Assembly: GCF_900156525.1 (NCBI RefSeq)
Contig: NZ_FTPS01000001.1
Coordinates: 1,922,001 to 1,986,000, forward strand
Direction of reading: 5' to 3'
Source: Pontibaca methylaminivorans
GTDB lineage: Bacteria > Pseudomonadota > Alphaproteobacteria > Rhodobacterales > Rhodobacteraceae
DNA: 64,000 bases
Positions 33,276 through 42,226 of this stretch are shown in pieces. The position numbers and the translations under genes are program-made. The notes beneath the pieces were generated by a model. That model saw only the letters and a list, made by a program, of their open reading frames with translations, searched no databases and was not told the DNA's origin. Position 1 is the stretch's first letter, and each line of letters opens with the position of its first letter.

Positions 33276-35471
33276 ATGGCGGGGCCGGATTATTTTGAAA
33301 CGGGCGCCCGGGTCGGCGTCCTGACCGCGCAGCCGCTGGATGGCGTGCTGGATTACCGCGCGCCGGAGGGCGGCTGCCGGCGGGGCGATTTCGTCGAGGT
33401 GCCGCTTGGCCCGCGCAAGGTCATCGGTGTCGTCTGGGGGGCGGCTGCGGGCGGATTCGACCCCGCACGTCTGCGACAGGTGCTGCGCGTGCTCGACGTG
33501 GCGCCCATGCGCGAGGAACTGCGCCTGTTTCTGGAGCGCGCCGCCGAATACACGCTGACGCCGCTGCCCCTGATGCTGCGGCTGGCGACGCGCGCGCCGG
33601 GGCTTGGCGATCCGCCCTCGATGCGGCGCGTCTATCGCCCGGGTCCGGGCCGGCCCGGGCGGATGACCGATGCGCGGGCGCGGGTGATCGACGCGGCGGC
33701 GGAACACGGCGGGCTGGCCTTCACGCTGCATGAGCTTGCGCGGCTTGCCGGGGTCAGCCCTTCGGTGGTGAAGGGGCTTGTCGCCTCGGGCGCGCTGATC
33801 GAAGAGGACGCGCCGCGCGATCTGCCCTTTCCGCGGCTTGATCCGGCGCGGCCGGGAAAGGCGCTGACCGCGGATCAGGCGGCAGCGGCGGCGGCGCTCA
33901 GGACCGGGATTCGCGAGGGCGGTTACGGCACGACCCTGCTCAAGGGGGTGACGGGGTCGGGCAAGACCGAGGTTTACCTCGAGGCGGTGGCCGAGGCGCT
34001 CGCCCAGGGGCGGCAGGCGCTGGTTTTGATGCCCGAAATCGCGCTGACGGGCGAGTTCCTGACCCGGGTCGAGGCGCGCTTCGGCGCCCGTGCGGCCGAG
34101 TGGCACTCGGGCGTCACCATGAGCGAGCGGCGCCGGATCTGGCGCATGGCCGGGCAGGGCGGGGTGCAACTGGTGGTCGGGGCCCGTTCGGCCCTGTTCC
34201 TGCCGTTTCGCGACCTTGGCCTTGTGGTGGTCGATGAGGAACACGACGGATCCTACAAGCAGGAAGAGGGCGTGCTTTACAATGCCCGCGACATGGCGGT
34301 GCTGCGCGCCTCGATCTGCGGCGCGCGGGTGGTGCTGGCGAGCGCAACGCCGAGCCTCGAGACCTGGGTGAATGCCGAGGCCGGAAAATACGCGCGCCTC
34401 GACCTTGCCACGCGGTTCGGGCGCGCGCTCATGCCCGAGATGCGCGCGATCGACATGCGCGCCCAGACGATGCAGGCCGGGCGCTGGATTTCCCCGGCGC
34501 TCGGCGCGGCGCTCGAGCAGCGGATCGAGCAGGGCGAACAGGCGATGCTGTTCCTGAACCGCCGCGGCTATGCGCCGGTCACGCTCTGCCGTGCCTGCGG
34601 CCAGCAGGTCGGTTGCGAAGATTGCGATGCGCGCATGGTCGAACATCGCCATCTGAACCGGCTGATGTGCCACCAGTGCGGCGCGACCCGCCCGATCCCG
34701 GTCATCTGTCCGTCCTGCGGGGCCGAGGGGCGGATGGCGCCGGTCGGCCCCGGTGTCGAGCGGCTCCAGGAAGAGGCGGCGGCGCTGTTTCCGCAGGCGC
34801 GGATCGCGACGCTGAGTTCCGACCTTTTCGCCTCGGCACGCGCGCTCAAGGCGGCGATCGAATCGATCGCGGCGGGCGGGGCCGACATCGTGATCGGCAC
34901 GCAGCTTGTCGCCAAGGGGCACAATTTCCCGCTGCTGACGCTTGTCGGGGTGATTGATGCCGATCTCGGGCTTCAGGGGTCGGACCTGCGCGCGGCCGAG
35001 CACACGTTTCAGCTCATGCGGCAGGTCGCCGGCCGGGCCGGCCGGGCCGAGCGGCCGGGGCTTGCGCTGCTCCAGACCTTTCAGCCCGAACACCCGGTGA
35101 TCCGCGCGATCCTCTCGGGCGACGAGGAGGGCTTCTGGCGCGCCGAGGCGCAGGCGCGCCACGCGGCGGGCGTGCCCCCCTTCGGGCGCATGGCGGGGAT
35201 CATCCTCTCGGGCAAGGATCTGGGCGCGGTGATGGAGCTTGGCAACCGCCTTGCCCGCGCCGACGGGGCGCTGCGCGAGATCGGGGCCGAGGTCTACGGG
35301 CCGGCGCCCGCGCCTGTCGCCCGGCTGCGCGGGCGTCATCGGGTGCGCCTGCTGGTCCGGGCGGCGAAGGGCGTGCCGTTTCAGCAGGCGCTGCGCCGCT
35401 GGATCGCGCCGGTTCGGACAAAGGGCGATCTGCGCCTTGCCGTCGATATAGACCCGCAGAGCTTCATGTAG
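33276..35471 (+). CDS. priA: Primosomal protein N' (PriA helicase)
   Basis: A protein of 731 aa that reloads the replisome at stalled forks. It has an N-terminal DNA 3'-end-binding domain (VGVLTAQPLDGVLDYRAPEG), Walker A GVTGSGKTEVYLEAV, Walker B VVVDEEHDGSYKQ and helicase motifs through FLNRRGYAPV. Zinc cysteines follow: CRACGQQVGCEDCD, then CHQCG and CPSCG. Motifs V and VI are DIVIGTQLVAKGHNFP and VAGRAGRAERPG. ATG 33276 is chosen, since upstream in-frame residues have no family character. Confidence 0.95.
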   Translation: MAGPDYFETGARVGVLTAQPLDGVLDYRAPEGGCRRGDFVEVPLGPRKVIGVVWGAAAGGFDPARLRQVLRVLDVAPMREELRLFLERAAEYTLTPLPLMLRLATRAPGLGDPPSMRRVYRPGPGRPGRMTDARARVIDAAAEHGGLAFTLHELARLAGVSPSVVKGLVASGALIEEDAPRDLPFPRLDPARPGKALTADQAAAAAALRTGIREGGYGTTLLKGVTGSGKTEVYLEAVAEALAQGRQALVLMPEIALTGEFLTRVEARFGARAAEWHSGVTMSERRRIWRMAGQGGVQLVVGARSALFLPFRDLGLVVVDEEHDGSYKQEEGVLYNARDMAVLRASICGARVVLASATPSLETWVNAEAGKYARLDLATRFGRALMPEMRAIDMRAQTMQAGRWISPALGAALEQRIEQGEQAMLFLNRRGYAPVTLCRACGQQVGCEDCDARMVEHRHLNRLMCHQCGATRPIPVICPSCGAEGRMAPVGPGVERLQEEAAALFPQARIATLSSDLFASARALKAAIESIAAGGADIVIGTQLVAKGHNFPLLTLVGVIDADLGLQGSDLRAAEHTFQLMRQVAGRAGRAERPGLALLQTFQPEHPVIRAILSGDEEGFWRAEAQARHAAGVPPFGRMAGIILSGKDLGAVMELGNRLARADGALREIGAEVYGPAPAPVARLRGRHRVRLLVRAAKGVPFQQALRRWIAPVRTKGDLRLAVDIDPQSFM

Positions 35472-35547
35472 GCGGGTTCGGGCAGGGCAGGCGGCGCGGC
35501 ACAAAGCCTGCTTGCCTCCGCCGCCTTTTGCGGCAAATCATGGGGAT

Positions 35548-35889
35548 ATGAGCAGCCCGCCGTCGCATCTTGCCTTTTCCGCCGCCGAGGGGGCCGTGGC
35601 CTTCCACCGCAGCGAACTGGCCGTGATCCTGCCGCTTTACGGGCGGATGGTGGCGGCGGGGGAGTGGCGCGATTACGGCATCTCCTGCCTGCGCGACATG
35701 GCGGTGTTCTCGGTCTTCCGCCGCAGCGCCGAGCATCCGCTCTACCGGATCGAAAAGCACCCGCGCCTTGCCGGCCGGCAGGGGCAATATGCGGTCGTGG
35801 GCATGGACGGGCGCATCCTGCGCCGCGGACATGATCTGAAAACGGTGCTGCGCGTGCTTGAACGCAAGCTTATCCGCGCGGTGGAATAG
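35548..35889 (+). CDS. DUF2794 family protein
   Basis: A protein of 113 aa from ATG 35548 with GGGGAT just upstream. It contains ELAVILPLYGRMVAAGEWRDYGISCLRDMAVFSVFRR and RIEKHPRLAGRQGQYAVVGMDGRILRRGHDL, the pattern of DUF2794, a small soluble family confined, as far as I know, to Alphaproteobacteria. The function is unknown. Its end overlaps by 20 bp the convergent NlpC/P60 gene. Confidence 0.88.
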   Translation: MSSPPSHLAFSAAEGAVAFHRSELAVILPLYGRMVAAGEWRDYGISCLRDMAVFSVFRRSAEHPLYRIEKHPRLAGRQGQYAVVGMDGRILRRGHDLKTVLRVLERKLIRAVE

Positions 35890-36721
35890 GCTGGGATCCG
35901 CGCGGCCGGCGCCGCGCGATCATCGGGCCGCCGCCGGCCGCGCGGATCCGGGCACAAGCCGCGGCAAGCGGCTCTTCCGTCACCGCCATGTGATGGGCGT
36001 TGGCATGAAGCAGCAGGTCCGGCCCGGCGACCAGCCCGACATGGCCCTTCCAGAACACGAGATCCCCGCGCCGCAGCGGACCCCGCACTTCCGACCCCAG
36101 GCGCTGCTGCTGGTCGCTGTCTCCCGGGCAGGCAATCGCGCAGGCAAGCAGCGCCGCCTGCACAAGCCCCGAACAGTCGATTCCGGCGCTGCTGTTGCCG
36201 CCCCAGAGGTACGGCGTGTGCAGGAACGACCGGGCGACCTCGATCCAGTCATGCGGGCGGTCATTGATCCTGCGCAGATGGGCGCGAGGGATGAACCCGG
36301 CGCCGGTCTCAACGAACCCGCCCCGTTCCGATCGCACTGTGACGCGCGCGCCCAGCGACAGCGCGAAGCCTTCGCGCGTCTTGATGCCGGGGGAGGGATA
36401 GACATGGGTTGCCGGGGCGGCGACCCAGTGGCTCGGGGCCTCGCGCGGGGAAAGCGCGGCATCGGGCAGGTATCCGACGTAGCCGTCCTTCTGCGCCTGA
36501 ACGAAGGCCCAGCCGGCGCGATACTCGTGGACCCGGACGAAATCACCGAGAAGAAGCTGTCGCGCGCGTGCCCCGTTGGGCGCGTCGCACAGATCGACAA
36601 GCGGGCGCGCAACCTGCATCGGCTCGCCCCGAACGGCGCGGCGGTCCAGAAATTCAGAGGCCAGATGCGCGGCCGCGACCCGTGGATTGACGGGGGTCAG
36701 ACGACGATCCCGCAGCACCAT
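35870..36721 (-). CDS. NlpC/P60 family cell-wall peptidase
   Basis: A protein of 283 aa. The N-terminal half has SH3-like segments (QLLLGDFVRVHEYRAGWAFVQAQKDGYVGYL). The C-terminal half is the NlpC/P60 domain with the catalytic Cys in AGIDCSGLVQAALL and the His in WKGHVGLVAG. Such enzymes cut peptidoglycan stem peptides. There is no signal peptide at the N-terminus (MVLRDRRLTPVNPR), so export would need another route or the substrate is recycled muropeptide. It follows the M17 peptidase gene by 3 bp, a common pairing in this group. Confidence 0.9.
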   Translation of the reverse strand: MVLRDRRLTPVNPRVAAAHLASEFLDRRAVRGEPMQVARPLVDLCDAPNGARARQLLLGDFVRVHEYRAGWAFVQAQKDGYVGYLPDAALSPREAPSHWVAAPATHVYPSPGIKTREGFALSLGARVTVRSERGGFVETGAGFIPRAHLRRINDRPHDWIEVARSFLHTPYLWGGNSSAGIDCSGLVQAALLACAIACPGDSDQQQRLGSEVRGPLRRGDLVFWKGHVGLVAGPDLLLHANAHHMAVTEEPLAAACARIRAAGGGPMIARRRPRGSQPIPPRG

Positions 36722-36724
36722 TGC

Positions 36725-38107
36725 TCAGAGCCCGAGCAGGCCGGGAAGCGCGTCGAACATTGCGCGGATTCCCTGACCGACCCCGCCCTTGGGTCGCGCC
36801 GGGGCGGGTTTCGGCTGCCAGCCGTAGATGTCCCAGTGCACATAGCGCCCGCTGCCGGCAAAGCGGCGCAGGAACAGCGCCGCGGTGATCGCGCCGGCGA
36901 AACCGCCCGAGGGCGCATTGTCGAGATCGGCGATGCCGGGTTCGATCTCGGCCTCGTAGGGCATATGGAAGGGCAGGCGCCAGACCGGATCGGCGACGTT
37001 TTCGCCCGCATCGGCAAGCATCTGCGCGGCGGTGTCGTCATCGGTGAAGAACGGGGCAATGTCCGGGCCGAGCGCGACCCGCGCCGCGCCGGTGAGCGTC
37101 GCCATGGAGACCAGCAGATCCGGCGCATCCTCGGCCGCGAGCGCGAGCGCATCGGCCAGCACGAGCCGCCCTTCGGCATCGGTGTTGTTCACCTCGACCG
37201 TCAGCCCCTTGCGCGAGGTCAGGATGTCGCCCGGACGCATGGAACTGCCCGAAACGCTGTTTTCCACCGCCGGGATCAGCACCCGTAAGCGCAGCGGCAG
37301 GCCGAGCGCCATGATCATATGCGCAAGCCCGAGCACATTGGCCGCCCCGCCCATGTCCTTCTTCATCAGGCCCATGCTGCTGCCGGGCTTGAGGTTCAGC
37401 CCGCCGGTGTCGAAACAGACGCCCTTGCCGACCAGCGTGAGCGCCGGCCCCGATTCGCCCCAGGACATGTCGATGAGGCGCGGAGCCCCGGCGGCGGCCC
37501 GCCCCACGGCATGGATCAGCGGCAGGTCGTGGTCGAGCAGATGGTCGCCCGTCACCACCGAGACATGCGCCCCGTGGCGGGCGGCGAGGTTGCGCGTCGC
37601 CGCCTCGAGCTCGGCCGGGCCCATGTCCGAGGCCGGCGTGTTGATCAGATCGCGGGCCAGACATTCGCCGGCGGCGATGGTCTGAAGCCGCGCCGCATTC
37701 ACCCCGTCGGGCGCGACCAGCTGGCGCCGTTTCCTGTCGCCTTCGGCATAATGGTCGAAGCGATAGCCCGCCAGCAGCCAGCCGAGCGCCTCGTTGCTGC
37801 GCGCCGCCTCGGGCAGGCCCGAAACGATGCGATAGCTGCCTTCGGGCAGGCGCGCGGCGGCGGCGGCAAGGGCAAAACGCCCCCTTGCCCGGGTCTCGGC
37901 GCTGCCGAAGCCGGCCAGCGCCATGGCCGGGCGGCCGCCCGCGCCGGGCACGAGCAGCGCTTCGCCCAGCTTGCCCCGGAAGCCGTTGGCCCGCACCCAG
38001 GTTCCGACATCCTCTGCCTGATCGCTCAGCCAGCCCGACAGGGCGGCGGTTTCGATCACATGCAGGGGCAGGGATTCGGGATCCGAGGAAAACAGGCTGA
38101 GGGACAT
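36725..38107 (-). CDS. M17 leucyl aminopeptidase family protein
   Basis: A protein of 460 aa. The C-terminal catalytic domain has the two metal- and catalytic segments LVGKGVCFDTGGLNLKPG and NNTDAEGRLVLADALALA. The N-terminal domain is about 160 aa and less conserved. It differs clearly from the second M17 gene at 60867, which is the PepA-like one. The start ATG 38107 (MSLSLFSSDPE) is chosen because the region upstream is not protein-like. It forms an operon with the NlpC/P60 gene. A role in breakdown of small peptides, perhaps from cell-wall turnover, is inferred. Confidence 0.92.
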   Translation of the reverse strand: MSLSLFSSDPESLPLHVIETAALSGWLSDQAEDVGTWVRANGFRGKLGEALLVPGAGGRPAMALAGFGSAETRARGRFALAAAAARLPEGSYRIVSGLPEAARSNEALGWLLAGYRFDHYAEGDRKRRQLVAPDGVNAARLQTIAAGECLARDLINTPASDMGPAELEAATRNLAARHGAHVSVVTGDHLLDHDLPLIHAVGRAAAGAPRLIDMSWGESGPALTLVGKGVCFDTGGLNLKPGSSMGLMKKDMGGAANVLGLAHMIMALGLPLRLRVLIPAVENSVSGSSMRPGDILTSRKGLTVEVNNTDAEGRLVLADALALAAEDAPDLLVSMATLTGAARVALGPDIAPFFTDDDTAAQMLADAGENVADPVWRLPFHMPYEAEIEPGIADLDNAPSGGFAGAITAALFLRRFAGSGRYVHWDIYGWQPKPAPARPKGGVGQGIRAMFDALPGLLGL

Positions 38108-38202
38108 GGGCGCGCTCCGTCTGATGGTCTGGGCCTGGTGGTCTGGGCCGGATGATCGGTCTGGCCGCACCTTACGCCCGCGCGCCGGGGCTGCAAGGCC
38201 GC

Positions 38203-38583
38203 TCAGCCCGGCAGGCCCGGCGAATCCCACACCGCCGAAAGCGAGCGCTCCCCGATCCGGGCCAGCCGCGCCACGGTGGCGCCGAGCGCGGCCGGATCGC
38301 GCCGGTCGGCGCAATCGACCACGTCGCGCGCCACCCGCGCCAGCGACACCATGCCGATCTGTTCCGCGATGCCGATGGTCGAGCGCGCGCAGCGGCGCAG
38401 TTCCGTGCAGTCGCCCGCGCGCCAGAGCCGTTCGCAGCGTTCGAGCCGCAGCGCGAGTTCCTCCACCGCGCGGCAGAGCAGATCATCCGCGCCGAATGCG
38501 CCCATCTCGCGGCAGAGATGGGTGAGTCGGTCCGGTTCGAGCCGGATATGCTCCTCGCGATAGAATTCGCGCAGTCTGATCAT
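38203..38583 (-). CDS. Conserved hypothetical helical protein
   Basis: A protein of 126 aa, MIRLREFYREEHIRLEPDRL followed by helices such as AVEELALRLERCERLWRAGD and CARSTIGIAEQIGMVSLARVARDVVDCADRRD. It has no membrane segment or signal. The helix pattern slightly recalls histidine phosphotransfer domains, but there is no HxxKG motif, so I do not assign it. It is divergent from the carbonic anhydrase gene and lies upstream of the M17 gene on the same strand with a 95-bp gap. Confidence 0.75.
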   Translation of the reverse strand: MIRLREFYREEHIRLEPDRLTHLCREMGAFGADDLLCRAVEELALRLERCERLWRAGDCTELRRCARSTIGIAEQIGMVSLARVARDVVDCADRRDPAALGATVARLARIGERSLSAVWDSPGLPG

Positions 38584-38737
38584 CGTGGCCTTCCTTTGCT
38601 TTCTCCCGGTTTAGCAGGATCACGACAATCATGGCAGGAGATTGGTGAAAGGTTGCGGCGGGCGTGCGATCTCTCTCGAATTTGATCTTTATCCACTGTA
38701 ACAAGAGCGCGGAAATCACCACATGAGGACATCCGGG

Positions 38738-39388
38738 ATGAAATACGCGAAACCCCTGCCGGGCTATCTCGCGCAGCGATATCATGGCTGGAAGGCGACT
38801 GCATTCAAGGAGAACGAGGTCTGGTATCGCCGCCTTGCCGATGATGGTCAGCATCCGCGTGCGATGATCATCTGCTGCTGCGACAGCCGGGTCGAGGCAA
38901 CCCAGATCTTCGGGGCCGATCCGGGTGAATTCTTCGTTCACCGCAACATCGCCAACCTGATCCCCCCCTATGAGGTCGGCGGGCAGCAGCACGGCACCAG
39001 CTCGACCGTGGAATTCGCGGTCAAGATGCTGAAGGTGGCGCATATCGTCGTCATGGCGCATCAACACTGTGGCGGTGCACAGGGCTGTATCGACATGTGC
39101 GAGGGCAATGCGCCGGAACTCGAATCCAAGGACAGCTTCACCGGCCGCTGGATGGAGATGCTGCGCCCGCGCTATGAGCAGGTCGCGGACATCGACGACC
39201 CGGAGCAGAAGGCGCGCGAGATGGAAAAACAGACCGTCGTCGTGTCGCTCGAGAACCTGATGACCTTTCCCTTCGTCAAGGAAGCGGTCGAACAGAACGG
39301 TCTGAGCCTGCACGGGCTCTGGATCAATATCGGCGAGGGCGTGCTTGAAGGCTACGACCCCGCGACCGGGCGGTTCGCCCCGGTCTGA
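38738..39388 (+). CDS. can: Beta-class carbonic anhydrase
   Basis: A protein of 216 aa; ATG 38738 has GAGGAC upstream, and an ATG at 38723 would add five residues. Zinc ligands appear in ICCCDSRVEATQ (Cys and the Asp-Arg dyad) and in MAHQHCGGAQG (His and Cys). Further family motifs are FVHRNIANLIPPYE and GTSSTVEFAVKMLKVAHIVV. It converts CO2 and bicarbonate in the cytoplasm, feeding carboxylation reactions. A hairpin at 39397-39421 follows. Confidence 0.95.
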   Translation: MKYAKPLPGYLAQRYHGWKATAFKENEVWYRRLADDGQHPRAMIICCCDSRVEATQIFGADPGEFFVHRNIANLIPPYEVGGQQHGTSSTVEFAVKMLKVAHIVVMAHQHCGGAQGCIDMCEGNAPELESKDSFTGRWMEMLRPRYEQVADIDDPEQKAREMEKQTVVVSLENLMTFPFVKEAVEQNGLSLHGLWINIGEGVLEGYDPATGRFAPV

Positions 39389-39396
39389 CGGCAGGT

Positions 39397-39421
39397 GCCC
39401 TCCGGTTGCGTGCCGGAGGGC
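39397..39421. terminator. Hairpin between can and asd, probable terminator
   Basis: GCCCTCCGG (39397-39405) and CCGGAGGGC (39413-39421) form a perfect 9-bp stem with a 7-nt loop, 8 bp after the can stop. No T-run follows on the plus strand. The position between two convergent genes supports a termination role for either side. Confidence 0.5.
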
Positions 39422-39461
39422 AGAGAGTGCCTTGGTTTCCGTGGCCCGGGCCCGGTTTGCC

Positions 39462-40484
39462 TCAGCCCTTTTTCAGAACCCGCTTGCCGAGTGTTTCGGC
39501 GATCTGCACCGCGTTGAGCGCCGCGCCCTTGCGCAGGTTGTCGCTCACGCACCAGAGGTTGATGCCGTTGTCGATGGTCGGATCCTGACGGATGCGGCTG
39601 ATGAAGGTGGCGAAATCGCCCGCGCATTCGACCGGCGTGATGTATCCGCCGTCCTCGCGCTTGTCCACGACCATGATGCCGGGCGATTCGCGCAGGATGT
39701 CGCGGGCTTCGTCCTCGTCGAGGAAATCCTCGAACTCGATGTTGATCGCTTCCGAATGCCCGACGAAGACCGGCACCCGCACGCAGGTGGCCGTGATCTT
39801 GATCGAGGGGTCGAGCATCTTCTTGGTCTCGGCGACCATCTTCCATTCTTCCTTGGTCGAGCCGTCGTCAAGGAACACGTCGATATGCGGAATCACGTTG
39901 AAGGCGATCTGCTTCTGGAACTTCTTCGGCTTGACCTCGGCGGTCGGGTTGTAGATCGCCTTGGTCTGGTCCCAGAGCTCGTCCATTCCTTCCTTGCCGG
40001 CGCCCGAAACCGACTGGTAGGTGCTGACCACCACGCGCTTGATGCGGGCCCGGTCATGGAGCGGTTTCAGCGCCACCACCATCTGCGCGGTCGAGCAGTT
40101 GGGGTTGGCGATGATGTTCTTCTTGTGGCACTGCTCCACGGCCTCGGGGTTCACCTCGGGCACCACGAGCGGCACATCTGGGTCGGTGCGGTAGAGCGAG
40201 GAGTTGTCGATCACGATGCAGCCCGCCTTGGCGGCGCGCGGCGCGTGTTTCTCGGTCGCGCCGGAGCCGACGGCGAAAAACGCAATGTCCCAGCCGGCAA
40301 AGTCGAACGTGTCCAGATCCTGGGTCTTGAGGGTCTTTTCGCCAAAGCTGACCTCGGTCCCGAGTGACTTCCGGCTGGCGAGGACGGCGATGTCATCCAC
40401 CGGGAAGTGGCGCTCAGCCAGGATGTTCAGCATTTCGCGGCCCACATTTCCCGTGGCGCCCGCGACGACGATGCGATAGCCCAT
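39462..40484 (-). CDS. asd: Aspartate-semialdehyde dehydrogenase
   Basis: A protein of 340 aa that makes aspartate semialdehyde for lysine, methionine and threonine synthesis and for diaminopimelate. The NADP-binding start is MGYRIVVAGATGNVGREMLNIL. The catalytic cysteine is in ANPNCSTAQMVVALKPLHD. Further landmarks are VSTYQSVSGAGKEGMDEL and the catalytic His region around CVRVPVFVGHSEAINIEF. The gene stands alone. Confidence 0.96.
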   Translation of the reverse strand: MGYRIVVAGATGNVGREMLNILAERHFPVDDIAVLASRKSLGTEVSFGEKTLKTQDLDTFDFAGWDIAFFAVGSGATEKHAPRAAKAGCIVIDNSSLYRTDPDVPLVVPEVNPEAVEQCHKKNIIANPNCSTAQMVVALKPLHDRARIKRVVVSTYQSVSGAGKEGMDELWDQTKAIYNPTAEVKPKKFQKQIAFNVIPHIDVFLDDGSTKEEWKMVAETKKMLDPSIKITATCVRVPVFVGHSEAINIEFEDFLDEDEARDILRESPGIMVVDKREDGGYITPVECAGDFATFISRIRQDPTIDNGINLWCVSDNLRKGAALNAVQIAETLGKRVLKKG

Positions 40485-40628
40485 TTCAAACTCCAGATTC
40501 TGGCCGGCAGTTCCGGCCGTGCGGCGGTGCTATACTGCCAATGCCTGACCGTTGAAAGAGGGTGCGGGGCAAACCCTGCGCCCGCCCCGGCTCGGGCGGA
40601 TGGTGATCGGATGGTGCCGCACGGCGGT

Positions 40629-41123
40629 TCAGCTTTCGAGCCAACCCTCGAGCGCGGTGCCCCGCAGGTAGGTGGCGTCGGGGGCGAAAGCCTCCCATTC
40701 GGCGCGATGCTTTTCGGAAATCGTGGTCACGACCGGCCGCCCGGCGGCAAGCGCGGCCTCGAACGCCGGGAACAGCCCTTTCCCCATGGATTCGAGCTTG
40801 CCGAACTTGCTGAGTACCACCACGTCGCTGGCCGGGATCTGCCCGATCAGCGCGGCGCAGGCGGCAGTCACGCCCTCCGCGTCAAGGTGACAGGAAGTAT
40901 CCGAGGGCGACGTGTCGAGATGGATGCTGAAATCCCGTCCCGAGCCGATGTCGCGCAGGAAGCCGGCCGAACAGGTGCGTTCGGGCGCATCGTCGCGCAG
41001 CGCGAGCACGCCGGCCACCCGGCGCCCCGCGGCCTGCCAGCCCGCGACCGCCCGGTCCAGACAGTCGGCGGCCTCGGCGCTCGTCGCGTCTTCGACAACG
41101 GCAATTCTGTGCATGGCGGACAT
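40629..41123 (-). CDS. DUF2478 family protein
   Basis: A protein of 164 aa from ATG 41123 (MSAMHRIAVVEDATSAEAADC) with AAAGGTG upstream; ATG 41114 is the alternative. It has GWQAAGRRVAGVLALRDD, CHLDAEGVTAACAALIGQIPASDVVVLSKFGKLESMGKGLFPAFEAALAAGRPVVTTI and an ending typical of DUF2478, a small P-loop-like family seen near molybdate genes and in Rhodobacterales. No Walker A is evident in this copy. The function is unknown. A tetrad of hexamer repeats lies in its leader (41144-41167). Confidence 0.82.
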   Translation of the reverse strand: MSAMHRIAVVEDATSAEAADCLDRAVAGWQAAGRRVAGVLALRDDAPERTCSAGFLRDIGSGRDFSIHLDTSPSDTSCHLDAEGVTAACAALIGQIPASDVVVLSKFGKLESMGKGLFPAFEAALAAGRPVVTTISEKHRAEWEAFAPDATYLRGTALEGWLES

Positions 41124-41143
41124 CGCGGCACCTTTGCGGAGAG

Positions 41144-41167
41144 GAATACGGATACGAATGCGAATAC
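41144..41167. repeat. Four tandem hexamers in the leader of the DUF2478 gene
   Basis: GAATAC, GGATAC, GAATGC, GAATAC follow each other on the plus strand. They lie 21-44 bp before the minus-strand DUF2478 start. Such tracts can vary in length by slippage and might change promoter spacing. Confidence 0.55.
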
Positions 41168-41380
41168 GGGGGTCGCTTCCCTGTAGAATGGAGCGCCGCC
41201 CGCCCCCTGACAAGAGGCAGGGCTTGCGGAAAAGCGTCGCAGTCTGCGGCTTGCCAGAGTGATTCGCGGATGCTAGGGGCAGGCAAATCCGTTCGGGGAA
41301 CCCGGCGGCGCCGAGTCCGGCAAAGCCGACGGCCTGAATGACGGCGTGAATCACGACCTCTATCAATGCGGGGTTCGACC

Positions 41381-41701
41381 ATGGCATGGATCATCCTTCT
41401 GATTGCCGGGCTGCTCGAGATCGTCTGGGCATTCGCGATGAAGAAATCCGATGGGTTCACCGTGCTGATGCCGTCGATCGTCACCATCGTGACCGTTCTG
41501 ATCAGCTTCGGCATGCTGGCGGTGGCGATGAAATCGCTCCCGCTCGGAACCTCCTATACGATCTGGACCGGCATCGGCGCCGCCGGAGCGTTCATTGCAG
41601 GTGCCGCTTTCCTGGGTGAAACGCTTTCGCCCATGCGGGTGCTTGCCGCCGCGATGATCATCGGCGGGATCATCCTGATGCGCCTCGCCAGTGCCGAATG
41701 A
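41381..41701 (+). CDS. SMR family transporter, SugE/Gdx-like
   Basis: A protein of 106 aa with four membrane segments. The glutamate of the first segment is in AGLLEIVWAFAMKKSDGFT (E13), and the motif WTGIGAAGAFIAGAAFLGE is typical. The SugE/Gdx branch exports guanidinium; the K-K-S-D-G-F segment after TM1 fits this branch better than EmrE. I looked for a guanidine riboswitch upstream and found none. A second small transporter follows 50 bp later. Confidence 0.88.
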   Translation: MAWIILLIAGLLEIVWAFAMKKSDGFTVLMPSIVTIVTVLISFGMLAVAMKSLPLGTSYTIWTGIGAAGAFIAGAAFLGETLSPMRVLAAAMIIGGIILMRLASAE

Positions 41702-41751
41702 AGGCGGGTCGAGGGCGCCGGAAACCCTAGGCGGCGGCGCGGGGTGAATCC

Positions 41752-42078
41752 ATGCAGGCACTCACCATCTACGTTGCGGCGGCCCTTGCCGAGATCGCCG
41801 GCTGCTTTGCCTTCTGGGCCTGGTTCCGGCTTGGCCAGAGCATCCTCTGGCTGGTGCCGGGGATAGCGGCGCTCGCCTTCTTCGCCTGGGCGCTGACCTT
41901 CAGCCCGGCCGATCAGGCGGGGCGCGCCTATGCGGTTTACGGTGGCATCTATATCGTTGCATCGCTGTTCTGGCTCTGGGCGGTCGAGGGGCACCGCCCC
42001 GACCACTGGGATCTGCTGGGCGCCGCGATCTGCCTTTCGGGCGCGGCCATCATCCTCTGGGCGCCCCGGGGCGGCTGA
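41752..42078 (+). CDS. YnfA/UPF0060 family membrane protein
   Basis: A protein of 108 aa with four membrane segments ([82 protein letters not shown]). It shows the family motif [12 protein letters not shown] and YGGIYI. UPF0060 is related to the drug/metabolite superfamily; the substrate is unknown. It probably shares a transcript with the SMR gene upstream. tRNA-Gly follows. Confidence 0.9.
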   Translation: MQALTIYVAAALAEIAGCFAFWAWFRLGQSILWLVPGIAALAFFAWALTFSPADQAGRAYAVYGGIYIVASLFWLWAVEGHRPDHWDLLGAAICLSGAAIILWAPRGG

Positions 42079-42152
42079 CGCCGGCCTCGCGGCCCGACCT
42101 GCGTCAACGCGCTTGATCTGGCGACCCTGCAAGTGTATCCACGGCTCCTGTC

Positions 42153-42226
42153 GCGGGTGTAGTTCAATGGTAGAACGGCAGCTTCCCAAGCTGCATACGA
42201 GGGTTCGATTCCCTTCACCCGCTCCA
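42153..42226 (+). tRNA. tRNA-Gly (CCC anticodon)
   Basis: 74 nt from GCGGGTGTAGTTCAATGG to the encoded CCA. The acceptor stem GCGGGTG/CACCCGC is fully paired. The anticodon stem GCAGC/GCTGC closes the loop TTCCCAA with anticodon CCC. The T loop TTCGATT is regular and the discriminator is T, as in tRNA-Gly. Confidence 0.95.

Noticed and set aside
33219-35504. Open frame of 761 codons opposite priA
   Set aside because: Same type of GC-driven antisense frame; priA has all helicase motifs.
38203-38583. Histidine phosphotransfer (HPt) domain
   Set aside because: The helical pattern is suggestive, but the phosphorylatable histidine motif is missing.
41240-41380. Guanidine riboswitch before the SMR gene
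   Set aside because: ACGG occurs twice, but no flanking stems of a mini-ykkC motif can be formed, and no ykkC class I consensus is visible.
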